From NCBI GenBank assembly GCA_900547015.1, contig URFD01000010.1, positions 1 to 24,027 on the forward strand: a stretch of 24,027 nt of DNA, read 5' to 3'. How positions within the stretch are numbered: position 1 is the stretch's first letter; each line of letters starts with the position of its first letter. Below, one piece after another: positions 6,523-13,582 of the stretch. Made by a program: the position numbers and the translations under genes. A model generated the notes under the pieces. It was given only the letters and a program-made list of their open reading frames with translations. It was not told the DNA's origin and ran no database searches. Origin of the DNA: an uncultured Oscillospiraceae bacterium (GTDB lineage Bacteria; Bacillota; Clostridia; Oscillospirales; Ruminococcaceae).

Positions 6523-7560
6523 TTATCGAATGAGAATCTCGGTGTCGGGGATGGTTTGGTCGGTGCCGGAAATCATCTCGTTTTTCACCTCGAACAGGCA
6601 ACGCTCGACCTCCTTCTCATAGATGAAGCCGTTTTCGTCCTGCACGCGGATGACAAAGCTGACCACATCGCGGTCTTGGAGGTTTTCGAGCTTGCCGCTC
6701 CATGAGGTCGGGTAGGTGTCGTTGTTGCTGCTCCAGACATGGTGGATTTCGCCGTTCTTCTGGGTGGTGGTGTGAGCGGACTCCTCCTCGGTCTCGTTTT
6801 GACCGAGCTGACGGGTGGTGACCTCCTCTCCGTTGAGGTAGAGGGTGATGGTGCCGCCGGTCATCTGCGGAGCGCTGGACACGCCGCCCACATCATAGCT
6901 GGTCAGCAAATCGACCGAGGCATAGGCAGTGTAGTCGATGGAATTTTTGCTGGAGGCATGAACCGAGTAGGAATCAAAGCCGCCCGACATCTGCGGATGG
7001 AGGAGGTTGAGATTCCATGCGGCATACTGGTCGTCGAGCTTTTCTTGACGGATGACAGTTCCGTTCTGCACCTCGGCGCTCAGGCTGATATAATCTGCCA
7101 GCGGGATGGTGAGCTGGGCCTGATAGACACCGTTCTCCACGCGCGGCGCTTCGGCGATGCGTTCCTCAAAGCCTTCGGTGTCGAACACCATGTCGTAGCC
7201 GGAGTCCTTGGCAGAAAAGCCGCTGTAGCGCAGACGAACCTGTGTATCGTCGTTGTATTCCTTGGGCATGATGCGGATGGTGACCTGCATGGTCTGGTCG
7301 TCGTGGCTGCATTCTCCCCATTTAACACGGTAGTCGGAGAGGATGCTGGCGTTTTTTTCTGCACTTTGGGTGATGGTGGTGATGGCAGAATTGAGGGTGG
7401 AATTGATGTCGCTGTCGATGCTGGTGACCGAGTGCTGCACCAGAGTGACATTTTCCTCCAGCTTTCTGAGGCGCATTAAGGTTACAGCCGAAAAGCTGAC
7501 CGAAAGCAGCGCCACTGCACACAGAAAGGAGACAGCGGCGATTTTCCATTTTTTATTCAT
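6523..7560 (-). CDS. Membrane-anchored extracytoplasmic protein of unknown function
   Basis: The 345-residue protein has a short cytosolic KK-rich start, one membrane segment at about residues 7-29, then a probable coiled coil from about 30 to 75 (MRLRKLEENVTLVQHSVTSI and onward, with regular hydrophobic spacing). A large beta-rich domain follows with repeated patterns such as MQVTIRIMPKEYNDDTQVRL and a second half rich in N, D and T. I recognise no named family. The topology suggests an envelope sensor or scaffold, but that is inference. The start at 7560 has AGGAGG upstream. Transcription should begin near 7662 from a good promoter, so the gene carries a roughly 100-base structured leader. 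It is followed by its own terminator and appears monocistronic. Confidence 0.8.
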   Translation of the reverse strand: MNKKWKIAAVSFLCAVALLSVSFSAVTLMRLRKLEENVTLVQHSVTSIDSDINSTLNSAITTITQSAEKNASILSDYRVKWGECSHDDQTMQVTIRIMPKEYNDDTQVRLRYSGFSAKDSGYDMVFDTEGFEERIAEAPRVENGVYQAQLTIPLADYISLSAEVQNGTVIRQEKLDDQYAAWNLNLLHPQMSGGFDSYSVHASSKNSIDYTAYASVDLLTSYDVGGVSSAPQMTGGTITLYLNGEEVTTRQLGQNETEEESAHTTTQKNGEIHHVWSSNNDTYPTSWSGKLENLQDRDVVSFVIRVQDENGFIYEKEVERCLFEVKNEMISGTDQTIPDTEILIR

Positions 7561-7564
7561 ATTG

Positions 7565-7662
7565 TTCCTCCTGTAGGGGGTCTGCCTCGTTTTCCTGCGG
7601 TGAGCTCGGGCAGACAGCCGTGACGGCAAAGCTGCGGCACGGATTCCAAGGGTTCCTGTTTC
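7565..7662 (-). ncRNA. Structured 5' leader of unknown class (candidate cis-regulatory RNA)
   Basis: Downstream of the minus-strand promoter the transcript would begin about GGGAAACAGGAACCC. It contains a GCCG-UCA-CGGC hairpin within CCGTG...CACGG complementarity, then a stem GTCTGCC...GGCAGAC enclosing about 22 bases, and then the AGGAGG of the 6523-7560 gene. Pieces such as GGAATCC and GCCCGA recall c-di-AMP (ydaO) elements. The canonical GGGGGAACC and GTCAGCTAACC blocks are missing and the RNA seems too short. I therefore leave the class open. It could also be an unregulated 5' untranslated region. Confidence 0.4.
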
Positions 7663-7668
7663 CCTTTC

Positions 7669-7697
7669 AGTATATCCGATTTTTTCCTTGATTTCAA
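7669..7697 (-). promoter_or_regulatory. Promoter of the membrane-anchored protein gene
   Basis: On the minus strand TTGAAA (7692-7697) and TATACT (7669-7674) are separated by 17 bases. The -35 hexamer lies inside an inverted repeat, TCCTTGA-TT-TCAAGGA, at 7685-7700. Confidence 0.8.
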
Positions 7698-7704
7698 GGA
7701 GGAT

Positions 7705-7733
7705 TTGCCAGCAGGAAGTTTCTATAGTATAAT
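7705..7733 (+). promoter_or_regulatory. Promoter of the alpha/beta hydrolase gene
   Basis: TTGCCA (7705-7710) and TATAAT (7728-7733) are separated by 17 bases. The start site would be near 7740, about 35 bases ahead of the ATG. It is divergent from the promoter at 7669-7697. Confidence 0.8.
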
Positions 7734-7774
7734 GGAAGTGTAAACTTTTTAAATTCGTAAAAGGAGGGCCTGCG

Positions 7775-8509
7775 ATGATGGCGCCCAAAACCGGAACCCT
7801 GCAAAGCGGCGATGCCGCTCTCTTTTATGTGGACTATCCTGCCCCATTCCCCGAAGCGCAGACGATGGTGTTCCTGCACGGCAACGGGGAGGACCACCGC
7901 TATTTTTCGGAGCAGATTGCGTATTTTCGGGAGCGCTATCGGCTGGTCTTGATGGACAGCCGCGGACACGGGAGGTCGGAGGCCGGGAACCGAGGGCTTG
8001 ATTTTTCCATCTTTTCGGAGGATTTGTATCGCTTGATGGATTTCCTTAACATCCAAAACGCCCACCTGCTGGGATTTTCGGACGGCGGAAATCTGGCGTT
8101 GACCTTTGCCATGCAGCATCCGCAGCGGGTGCGCTCACTCATCCTCAACGGGGCAAACCTCAAGCCGAGCGGGATGAAGCCGGGCGTTCTGCTGGAGGTG
8201 CTGGCGGAATACAGCTGGTGCAGAATCGAGACCTGCTGGAATCGGAGCAAGAAAAACCGCCTCGCGATTTTGGGACTGATGGTTCATCACCCGCACATCG
8301 AGCCAAAACAGCTGGCAGCCCTGTCAATGCCGGCTTTGGTCATTGTGGGGGAACATGACATGATTCGGCATCGGCACAGCAAAATGATTGCCGACTCGCT
8401 GCCGGATGCGGACTTTGTTTGCCTGAAGGGGGCAGACCACTTTTGCGCGGCCAAGGACTCGCAGGTTTTTTGCAGGGCAGTGGAGGAATTTTTAGCAAGA
8501 TGCTCCTGA
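7775..8509 (+). CDS. Alpha/beta hydrolase-fold protein
   Basis: The 244-residue protein shows the full alpha/beta hydrolase set: the oxyanion-hole HGNG at 35-38, D61-S-R-G-H-G, the nucleophile elbow G-F-S102-D-G-G, the acid D195 in GEHDMI and the catalytic H222 in GADHFC. It should be an active serine hydrolase in the cytosol (no signal peptide), such as an esterase or C-C bond hydrolase. The substrate cannot be read from the sequence. GGAGGG precedes tandem ATGs at 7775 and 7778, and the first is chosen. It has its own promoter, and the next transcription unit begins at the serS promoter. I see no clear terminator between them. Confidence 0.9.
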   Translation: MMAPKTGTLQSGDAALFYVDYPAPFPEAQTMVFLHGNGEDHRYFSEQIAYFRERYRLVLMDSRGHGRSEAGNRGLDFSIFSEDLYRLMDFLNIQNAHLLGFSDGGNLALTFAMQHPQRVRSLILNGANLKPSGMKPGVLLEVLAEYSWCRIETCWNRSKKNRLAILGLMVHHPHIEPKQLAALSMPALVIVGEHDMIRHRHSKMIADSLPDADFVCLKGADHFCAAKDSQVFCRAVEEFLARCS

Positions 8510-8579
8510 CAGGGGGCTTGCGGCCCGAAAGTTTGTGCGGCAAAAAGCCTGTACAGCGGGAGGAAATCGAAAAATACAC

Positions 8580-8609
8580 TTTACAAAAGCGGCGCAGAGG
8601 GTATATAAT
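8580..8609 (+). promoter_or_regulatory. Promoter of the serS T-box transcript
   Basis: TTTACA (8580-8585) and TATAAT (8604-8609) are separated by 18 bases. The start site near 8616 places the T-box leader and serS on one transcript. The 70 bases between the hydrolase stop and this promoter show nothing else. Confidence 0.75.
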
Positions 8610-8636
8610 ACTCTTGTATACAGCAGAATAAAGGCA

Positions 8637-8861
8637 GAACGCGTTGAGGGAAGCAATCAAAGCAGGCAGTCTTGCAGAGAGCCGGCGGCAGGTGTAAGCC
8701 GGCAGACGGTGCGGTGATCTCCACTTCCGTAGCGTCCGGCGAAGAGCCGGAGGGTGGCGCCCGATATCGCGCCGACAGAGAGGCCGCAAAGGGATTTGCG
8801 GCAATTTGGGTGGCAACACGGAAAGTACCTTTCGTCCCATGTTTGGGCGGGAGGTTTTTTT
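8637..8861 (+). ncRNA. T-box riboswitch, serine-specific
   Basis: The leader shows the T-box order. A stem I base at about 8639 leads to a distal stem GCCGGC (8681-8686) pairing with GCCGGC (8698-8703) around a GGCAGGTGTAA loop. The specifier region follows, with TCC (8720-8722, a serine codon) just before the returning arm CTTCCGTAGCG. Next come a stem III-like hairpin (CCGCAAA...TTTGCGG), the antiterminator with GGGTGGCAACACGG and the terminator. TGGC pairs with a tRNA end GCCA, which fits the G discriminator base of serine tRNA. Uncharged tRNA-Ser should therefore raise serS expression. The T-box sequence departs from the usual TGGNACCGCGG. Confidence 0.9.
8828..8861 (+). terminator. T-box-controlled terminator upstream of serS
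   Basis: CCTTTCGTCCC pairs with GGGCGGGAGG (with G-U pairs) around a short loop and is followed by seven or more T. The antiterminator with the T-box sequence competes with its 5' arm. Confidence 0.85.
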
Positions 8862-8922
8862 ATTTTCTGCCGGGACTGCTGTTTGAAAACAGAATGATGA
8901 ATTTTTTAAGGAGGATACCACA

Positions 8923-10212
8923 ATGCTGGATATTAAACTGGTCCGGGCAAACCCGGAGCTGGTCAAGGAAAACATCAAGAAAAAGTTTCAGGACGAAAAG
9001 CTGGTTCTCGTTGATGAGGTGCTGGAGATGGACCAGCAGTTCCGTGAGGCAAAATCTCGCGGCGATTATCTGCGCGGACAGAGAAACACCCTGTCCAAAC
9101 AGATCGGCGGCCTGATGGGTCAGGGCAAAAAGGACGAGGCAGAGGCGGTAAAGGCTCAGGTAACCCAGATGGCACAGGAGCTGGCTGACCTGGAGATACT
9201 GGAAGAAAAGCTCAGCGAGCAGATCAAAGAGCGCATGATGGTGATTCCAAACATCATCGATGAATCGGTTCCGATTGGTAAGGACGACAGCGAAAACGTC
9301 GAGGTAGAGCGCTTTGGTGAGCCAAAGGTTCCGGACTTTGAGGTTCCGTATCATGTTGACATTATGGAGCGTCTGCACGGCATCGATTTGGACAGCGCAA
9401 GAAAGACCAGCGGCAACGGCTTCTACTACCTGTGCGGCGACATTGCAAGACTGCACTCCGCAATCCTGTCCTATGCAAGAGACTTTATGATTGACAGAGG
9501 CTTTACCTACTATATTCCACCATTTATGATTCGCTCCAACGTTGTCAACGGCGTTATGAGCTTCTCTGAGATGGAGAACATGATGTACAAAATCGAGGGT
9601 GAGGACCTGTATCTGATCGGTACCAGCGAACATTCGATGATTGGTAAATTTATCGACACCATCCTTGACGAATCTGAGCTGCCGCAGGCACTGACCAGCT
9701 ATTCCCCATGCTTCAGAAAAGAAGTGGGCGCACACGGCATCGAGGAGAGAGGCGTATACCGCATCCATCAGTTTGAAAAACAGGAAATGATTGTCGTCTG
9801 CAAGCCGGAGGACAGCATGGACTGGTTCAAGAAGCTGTACACCAACACAGTAGATTTCTTCCGTTCGATGGATATTCCGGTTCGCACCTTGGAGTGCTGC
9901 TCCGGTGACCTGGCTGACCTGAAGGTGAAGAGCATCGACGTAGAGGCATGGAGCCCGCGTCAGCAGAAATACTTCGAGGTTGGCAGCTGCTCCAATCTGG
10001 GCGACGCACAGGCCAGAAGACTGGGCATCCGAGTGAAGAACAAGGAGACCAAACAGAACTATCTGCCGCACACCCTCAACAACACCGTTGTTGCACCTCC
10101 GCGTATGCTGATTGCATTCCTGGAAAACAACCTCAACGACGACGGCTCGATTCGCATCCCAGAGCCTTTGCGGATGTACATGGGCGGCAAATCGGTCATC
10201 GAGGTTCGATAG
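8923..10212 (+). CDS. serS: Seryl-tRNA synthetase
   Basis: The 429-residue class II enzyme charges tRNA-Ser with serine in the cytosol. The N-terminus (MLDIKLVRANPELVKENIKK) and a long coiled-coil arm through about residue 100 are typical of the tRNA-binding domain. The catalytic core shows motif 2 (CFRKEVGAHGIEERGVYRIHQFEKQE) and motif 3 (EVGSCSNLGDAQARRLGIR), and the length is normal. The start has AAGGAGG nearby. It follows the serine-specific T-box and precedes a YwlG-family gene by 33 bases. The pair shares the terminator near 10876. Confidence 0.97.
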   Translation: MLDIKLVRANPELVKENIKKKFQDEKLVLVDEVLEMDQQFREAKSRGDYLRGQRNTLSKQIGGLMGQGKKDEAEAVKAQVTQMAQELADLEILEEKLSEQIKERMMVIPNIIDESVPIGKDDSENVEVERFGEPKVPDFEVPYHVDIMERLHGIDLDSARKTSGNGFYYLCGDIARLHSAILSYARDFMIDRGFTYYIPPFMIRSNVVNGVMSFSEMENMMYKIEGEDLYLIGTSEHSMIGKFIDTILDESELPQALTSYSPCFRKEVGAHGIEERGVYRIHQFEKQEMIVVCKPEDSMDWFKKLYTNTVDFFRSMDIPVRTLECCSGDLADLKVKSIDVEAWSPRQQKYFEVGSCSNLGDAQARRLGIRVKNKETKQNYLPHTLNNTVVAPPRMLIAFLENNLNDDGSIRIPEPLRMYMGGKSVIEVR

Positions 10213-10245
10213 CCTGCGGCACGCAGACAGAAAGAGAGGCACAAT

Positions 10246-10797
10246 ATGGAACTGGATTTACAGGTGATTCGGCAGCAGATCGTCCATGTGACCGAGGCGC
10301 TGCTGGCTCAGGCAAACCTGAAGTCGGGAGACATTTTTGTTTTGGGATGCAGCTCCAGCGAAATCTGCGGCGGCCACATCGGCAAGGCATCCAGCGCAGA
10401 GGTGGGACAGACTGTCATCGATGCAATCCTGCCGATTCTGCGTTCGCGCGGAATCTATCTTGCGGTGCAGGGCTGTGAGCACATCAACCGTTCTCTGGTC
10501 ATCGAGCGCGAGGCAGCAGAAAAGTACAATCTGGAAATTGTTACCGTCAAGCCAGCACTGCACGCAGGCGGAGCCTGTGCGGTAGCGGCCTATGAGCGTG
10601 CAATCGACCCGGTTATGGCAGAGCACGTTGTGGCAAAGGCAGGCATGGATATTGGTGACACCTTTATCGGCCAGCACATCAAGCACGTTCAGATTCCGGT
10701 TCGCTTGGACATCAACCAAATCGGCGGAGCGCACGTCACCTTTGTCCGCAGCCGTCCGAAGCTCATCGGCGGTCCAAGAGCGGTTTATCCGGACTAA
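10246..10797 (+). CDS. YwlG/DUF436-family protein (TIGR01440)
   Basis: The 183-residue protein matches the conserved YwlG family of Firmicutes: VLGCSSSEICGGHIGKASS, VQGCEHINRSLVIE, VKPALHAGGACAVAAYE and a C-terminal VRSRPKLIGGPRAVYP. It has no signal or membrane segment. The biochemical function of the family is not established to my knowledge. The conserved cysteines and glycines suggest a cofactor or thiol site, which is inference. GAAAGAGAGG precedes the ATG. It is co-transcribed behind serS and ends before the tandem hairpins at 10840-10915. Confidence 0.9.
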   Translation: MELDLQVIRQQIVHVTEALLAQANLKSGDIFVLGCSSSEICGGHIGKASSAEVGQTVIDAILPILRSRGIYLAVQGCEHINRSLVIEREAAEKYNLEIVTVKPALHAGGACAVAAYERAIDPVMAEHVVAKAGMDIGDTFIGQHIKHVQIPVRLDINQIGGAHVTFVRSRPKLIGGPRAVYPD

Positions 10798-10839
10798 TCG
10801 CAGCAAGCCTTGTCAGAGGGAATTTTTGGGATTTTTCCA

Positions 10840-10865
10840 TCGGTTCCCGTCTGGAAGGGAACCGA
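10840..10865 (+). repeat. Perfect hairpin before the serS operon terminator
   Basis: TCGGTTCCC and GGGAACCGA form a 9-pair stem with an 8-base loop. There is no T-run on either strand, so it is not itself a terminator. It lies 10 bases upstream of the real terminator. Confidence 0.7.
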
Positions 10866-10875
10866 GAAAAGCGCA

Positions 10876-10915
10876 GGGAGCGCATCCTCCACACGGGGAA
10901 TGCGCTCCCTTTTTT
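10876..10915 (+). terminator. Intrinsic terminator of the serS-ywlG unit
   Basis: GGGAGCGCAT pairs with ATGCGCTCCC (10 pairs), followed by TTTTTT. It separates this unit from the recA promoter that begins 15 bases later. Confidence 0.9.
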
Positions 10916-10930
10916 GCCCTTTGGGGTGCG

Positions 10931-10959
10931 TTGATTTTTGGGCGTGGATGTACTATAAT
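10931..10959 (+). promoter_or_regulatory. Promoter of the recA operon
   Basis: TTGATT (10931-10936) and TATAAT (10954-10959) are separated by 17 bases. I see no convincing clostridial LexA box around it, although many Firmicute recA promoters have one. Confidence 0.85.
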
Positions 10960-11021
10960 GAACAAAGGCATATATATTGTAGAGAGTCCATAAAATGGTT
11001 TCGAATAATAAGGAGGACAAC

Positions 11022-12203
11022 ATGGCATCATCCGAAAAAGAAAAAGCCCTGCAAACCGCGCTCGCCCAGATTGAGAAACAGTTTGGAAAGGGCGCTGTCA
11101 TGAAGCTGGGACAGAATTCGTCCCTGAATGTAGAAGCAATCCCGACCGGCTCGGTATCGCTGGATATTGCGCTGGGAATCGGCGGCGTCCCAAGAGGACG
11201 AATCATTGAGATTTATGGCCCGGAAAGCTCCGGTAAAACAACCGTTGCTCTGCACATCGTGGCAGAGGCACAGAAGATGGGCGGAGAGGCAGTGTTCATC
11301 GATGTTGAGCACGCGCTGGACCCGGTTTATGCACAGGCGCTCGGCGTTGACATCGATTCCCTGCTGGTCTCCCAGCCGGATACCGGTGAACAGGCGCTGG
11401 AAATTTGTGAGGCTCTGGTTCGCTCCGGCGCCATCGATGTGGTGGTCGTGGACTCGGTAGCGGCGATGACCACCAAGGCAGAAATCGAAGGCGAGATGGG
11501 CGATTCGTTTGTAGGCTTGCAGGCTCGTCTGATGTCGCAGGCACTCAGAAAGCTCACCGGTGCAATCTCGAAATCCAACGCAGTCTGCATCTTCATCAAC
11601 CAGCTGCGTGAGAAAATCGGCGTCATGTACGGAAATCCGGAGACCACTCCGGGTGGACGCGCACTGAAATTCTACTCCTCGGTTCGTTTGGATATCCGCA
11701 AAAAGGACCCAATCAAGGAGGGCAGCGAGGTCATCGGCAACCTGACCAAGGTTAAGGTCGTAAAAAACAAGGTGGCTCCGCCGTTCCGCGAGGCAGAATT
11801 TGATATTATGTACGGCGAGGGAATCTCCCGTGAGGGCGAGGTTGTGGATTTGGCGGTCAAGCTGGATATTATCAAGAAGTCCGGCTCGTGGTACAGCTAT
11901 CAGGACAACCGCATTGGACAGGGCAGAGACAAGGTCAAGCAGTATCTGAAGGACAACCCGGAATTCTGCGAGGAAATCGTTCGTCAGGTTATGGAGCAAA
12001 AAGACCGACTGCTCTCCTCCGCTAAGCCGAAAAAGAAGGAAAAGGACGAGGAAGCGCTTGACGAGATGCCGACCGCTCCGGCTCCGGCTCCGACAGAGGA
12101 GGAGGCTCCTCCGGTCCATACCATCCCGGATTTGGATGAGGACTTCGGAACTCCGAAATCTTCCGCAAGCAAGTTAATCGACATTGAAGCGGATGACAAA
12201 TAA
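11022..12203 (+). CDS. recA: DNA recombinase RecA
   Basis: The 393-residue protein has the Walker A motif GPESSGKTT at 66-74, Walker B VVVVDSVAAM near residue 140, the conserved MSQALRKLTGAISKSNAVCI region and FINQLREKIGVMYGNPETTPGG (loop 2). It assembles on single-stranded DNA for recombinational repair and LexA cleavage. It is longer than many RecA proteins because the acidic C-terminus carries a linker rich in alanine, proline and glutamate before DLDEDFGTPKSSASKLIDIE. ATG 11022 has AAGGAGG; an in-frame ATG at 10995 has no such site. It overlaps recX by one base (TAATG), so the two are translationally coupled. Confidence 0.98.
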   Translation: MASSEKEKALQTALAQIEKQFGKGAVMKLGQNSSLNVEAIPTGSVSLDIALGIGGVPRGRIIEIYGPESSGKTTVALHIVAEAQKMGGEAVFIDVEHALDPVYAQALGVDIDSLLVSQPDTGEQALEICEALVRSGAIDVVVVDSVAAMTTKAEIEGEMGDSFVGLQARLMSQALRKLTGAISKSNAVCIFINQLREKIGVMYGNPETTPGGRALKFYSSVRLDIRKKDPIKEGSEVIGNLTKVKVVKNKVAPPFREAEFDIMYGEGISREGEVVDLAVKLDIIKKSGSWYSYQDNRIGQGRDKVKQYLKDNPEFCEEIVRQVMEQKDRLLSSAKPKKKEKDEEALDEMPTAPAPAPTEEEAPPVHTIPDLDEDFGTPKSSASKLIDIEADDK

Positions 12204-13057
12204 TGCCGGACGGATTGATTGGTCAGGCACAAGGCCTGTCGCAGATGAGAACCATCACCCGCTTGCAGGAAACCAAGCAGGGCAGAATCTCAGTCTTTTT
12301 TGACGGAGAGTTTGACTTCTCGGTGGATGAGGAAACCTTCGTGCTGCACCACCTCAAGGTGGGACAGCGGTATACCGAGGAGGAGTATCAGGAGCTGCGG
12401 CAGGACACCCAGTACAGGAAGGCCAAGGAAAAAGCCTTCCTGTTGCTGTCCCATCATTCCTGGACGCGCAGGATGTTACAGGAACGGCTGGAACGGGATT
12501 TTGCACCGGACTGTGTGCAGGAGGTTCTGGACCGGGTCGAGGAGCTGGGCTTGGTAAATGACGCGGACTATGCACTGCGTTGTGCAAGGGATCTGGTTCA
12601 TCTCAAGCATTATGCGCTGGCACGGGTGCGGCAGGAGCTGGCATATCGGGGAATTGACAGAAACGACATCGAGGATGCGTTGGTCGAATTTGAAGAATGG
12701 GACGAGTCGGAGGCAATTCGGGAAATCTTGCAGAAGAAATATGCCGAGGCCATGCGGCAGGAAAAAGGCAGGAGACGCGCTTTTTCCGCCTTGCAGAGGT
12801 TGGGCTACGATATGGGTGATATCAGAAGCGAGATAGCGGCTGTGGTTGCACAGCTGCCCGAACCGGAGGAAGAACCGCAGGAGCAGGAGGAAGCCCCCGA
12901 CCGGGAACAGGAGCTGCGCGCCCTGCTGCAAAAGAAGTATGGAAATGTTCTGCACGACCCGAAGGGAGTCGAGCGCGCCATTCGCGGCATGATGCGACGG
13001 GGCTATTCCTACGGGGAAATCAAATCGACACTTCAGGAGCTGCTGGAGGAAGAATAA
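12203..13057 (+). CDS. recX: RecX regulator with duplicated C-terminal module
   Basis: The 284-residue protein has the RecX pattern of three-helix repeats, for example SHHSWTRRMLQERLERDF, LVNDADYALRCARDLVHLKH and VRQELAYRGIDRNDIEDALVE. RecX binds RecA filaments and limits RecA activity. The start codon overlaps the recA stop (TAATG). An internal ATG at 12245 (MRTITRLQ) is an alternative. The last part is unusual. A module at about residues 171-212 (REILQKKY...GRRRAFSALQRLGYDMGDIRSEI) is repeated at 237-278 (RALLQKKY...GVERAIRGMMRRGYSYGEIKSTL), with an acidic, proline-rich linker of about 22 residues between them. This makes the protein longer than many RecX proteins. Confidence 0.93.
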   Translation: MPDGLIGQAQGLSQMRTITRLQETKQGRISVFFDGEFDFSVDEETFVLHHLKVGQRYTEEEYQELRQDTQYRKAKEKAFLLLSHHSWTRRMLQERLERDFAPDCVQEVLDRVEELGLVNDADYALRCARDLVHLKHYALARVRQELAYRGIDRNDIEDALVEFEEWDESEAIREILQKKYAEAMRQEKGRRRAFSALQRLGYDMGDIRSEIAAVVAQLPEPEEEPQEQEEAPDREQELRALLQKKYGNVLHDPKGVERAIRGMMRRGYSYGEIKSTLQELLEEE

Positions 13058-13064
13058 AGAGAAG

Positions 13065-13529
13065 ATGGACAGAGAATATGATCAGGAGCTTTTTATCAGC
13101 TGGTGCAAAAAGCTGCGGCTGTATCCGGACTGGGATGTGACGCTGGAATGGGTGGATGACCCGGATTGGGAGAAAACAGGCGACTTCAAGGTGGACTGCG
13201 AGGACAAAAAGGCAATCCTGATGCTCAACGCCCGCAACCCAAAGCAGGAGGAAAACATGGAGGAAATCATCGTCCATGAGCTGATGCACCTCAAGCTGTA
13301 TCCGTTGGATCAGGTGACCGAGTCGCTGATTCTGAGCAGCTTTCCGGAGGGCAGCCGGGAGCAGGATTTTGCCTATCGGCAGTTTTTTGTTTCCTTGGAG
13401 CAGACAGTTGAGGAGCTGACCAAGTGTTTCCTGCTGGAATTTGGACAAAATCGGGAGCTGTCCTTTGGACGCTGCCGCCAAAAGCAATCCTTTACCCAGC
13501 TGTATGATGGACTGCGGAATCTGGAATAG
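13065..13529 (+). CDS. Small cytosolic HExxH protein, putative metallopeptidase
   Basis: The 154-residue protein has no signal or membrane segment. It carries V-H71-E-L-M-H75-L-K in a helix, the zinc-binding HExxH motif, preceded by a strand (KKAILMLNARN) as in gluzincin-type folds. A glutamate in EQTVEELTKC near residues 112-116 could be the third ligand. The size resembles minigluzincins, but I cannot assign a family. The gene begins 8 bases after the recX stop with a weak site (AGAGAAG) and continues in the same operon towards rimO. Placement in the recA-recX operon suggests, but does not show, a link to DNA-damage response. Confidence 0.75.
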   Translation: MDREYDQELFISWCKKLRLYPDWDVTLEWVDDPDWEKTGDFKVDCEDKKAILMLNARNPKQEENMEEIIVHELMHLKLYPLDQVTESLILSSFPEGSREQDFAYRQFFVSLEQTVEELTKCFLLEFGQNRELSFGRCRQKQSFTQLYDGLRNLE

Positions 13530-13582
13530 ATGAAAATGAAGAGGGCGGGACTGCCTGCCCTGCAACAAGAAAGGAAGAGAAT

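Noticed and set aside
8860..10242. Long open frame of 460 codons on the minus strand opposite serS
   Set aside because: It is a shadow of the serS codon pattern: no ribosome binding site, no recognisable family, and full overlap with a certain gene. Similar long antisense frames opposite cysS (15952-17439) and prfA (20589-22100) are rejected for the same reason.
10955..11000. Possible LexA (SOS) box at the recA promoter
   Set aside because: GAAC at 10960-10963 is not followed by a GTTC at the expected spacing, so the clostridial/Bacillus consensus is not met.
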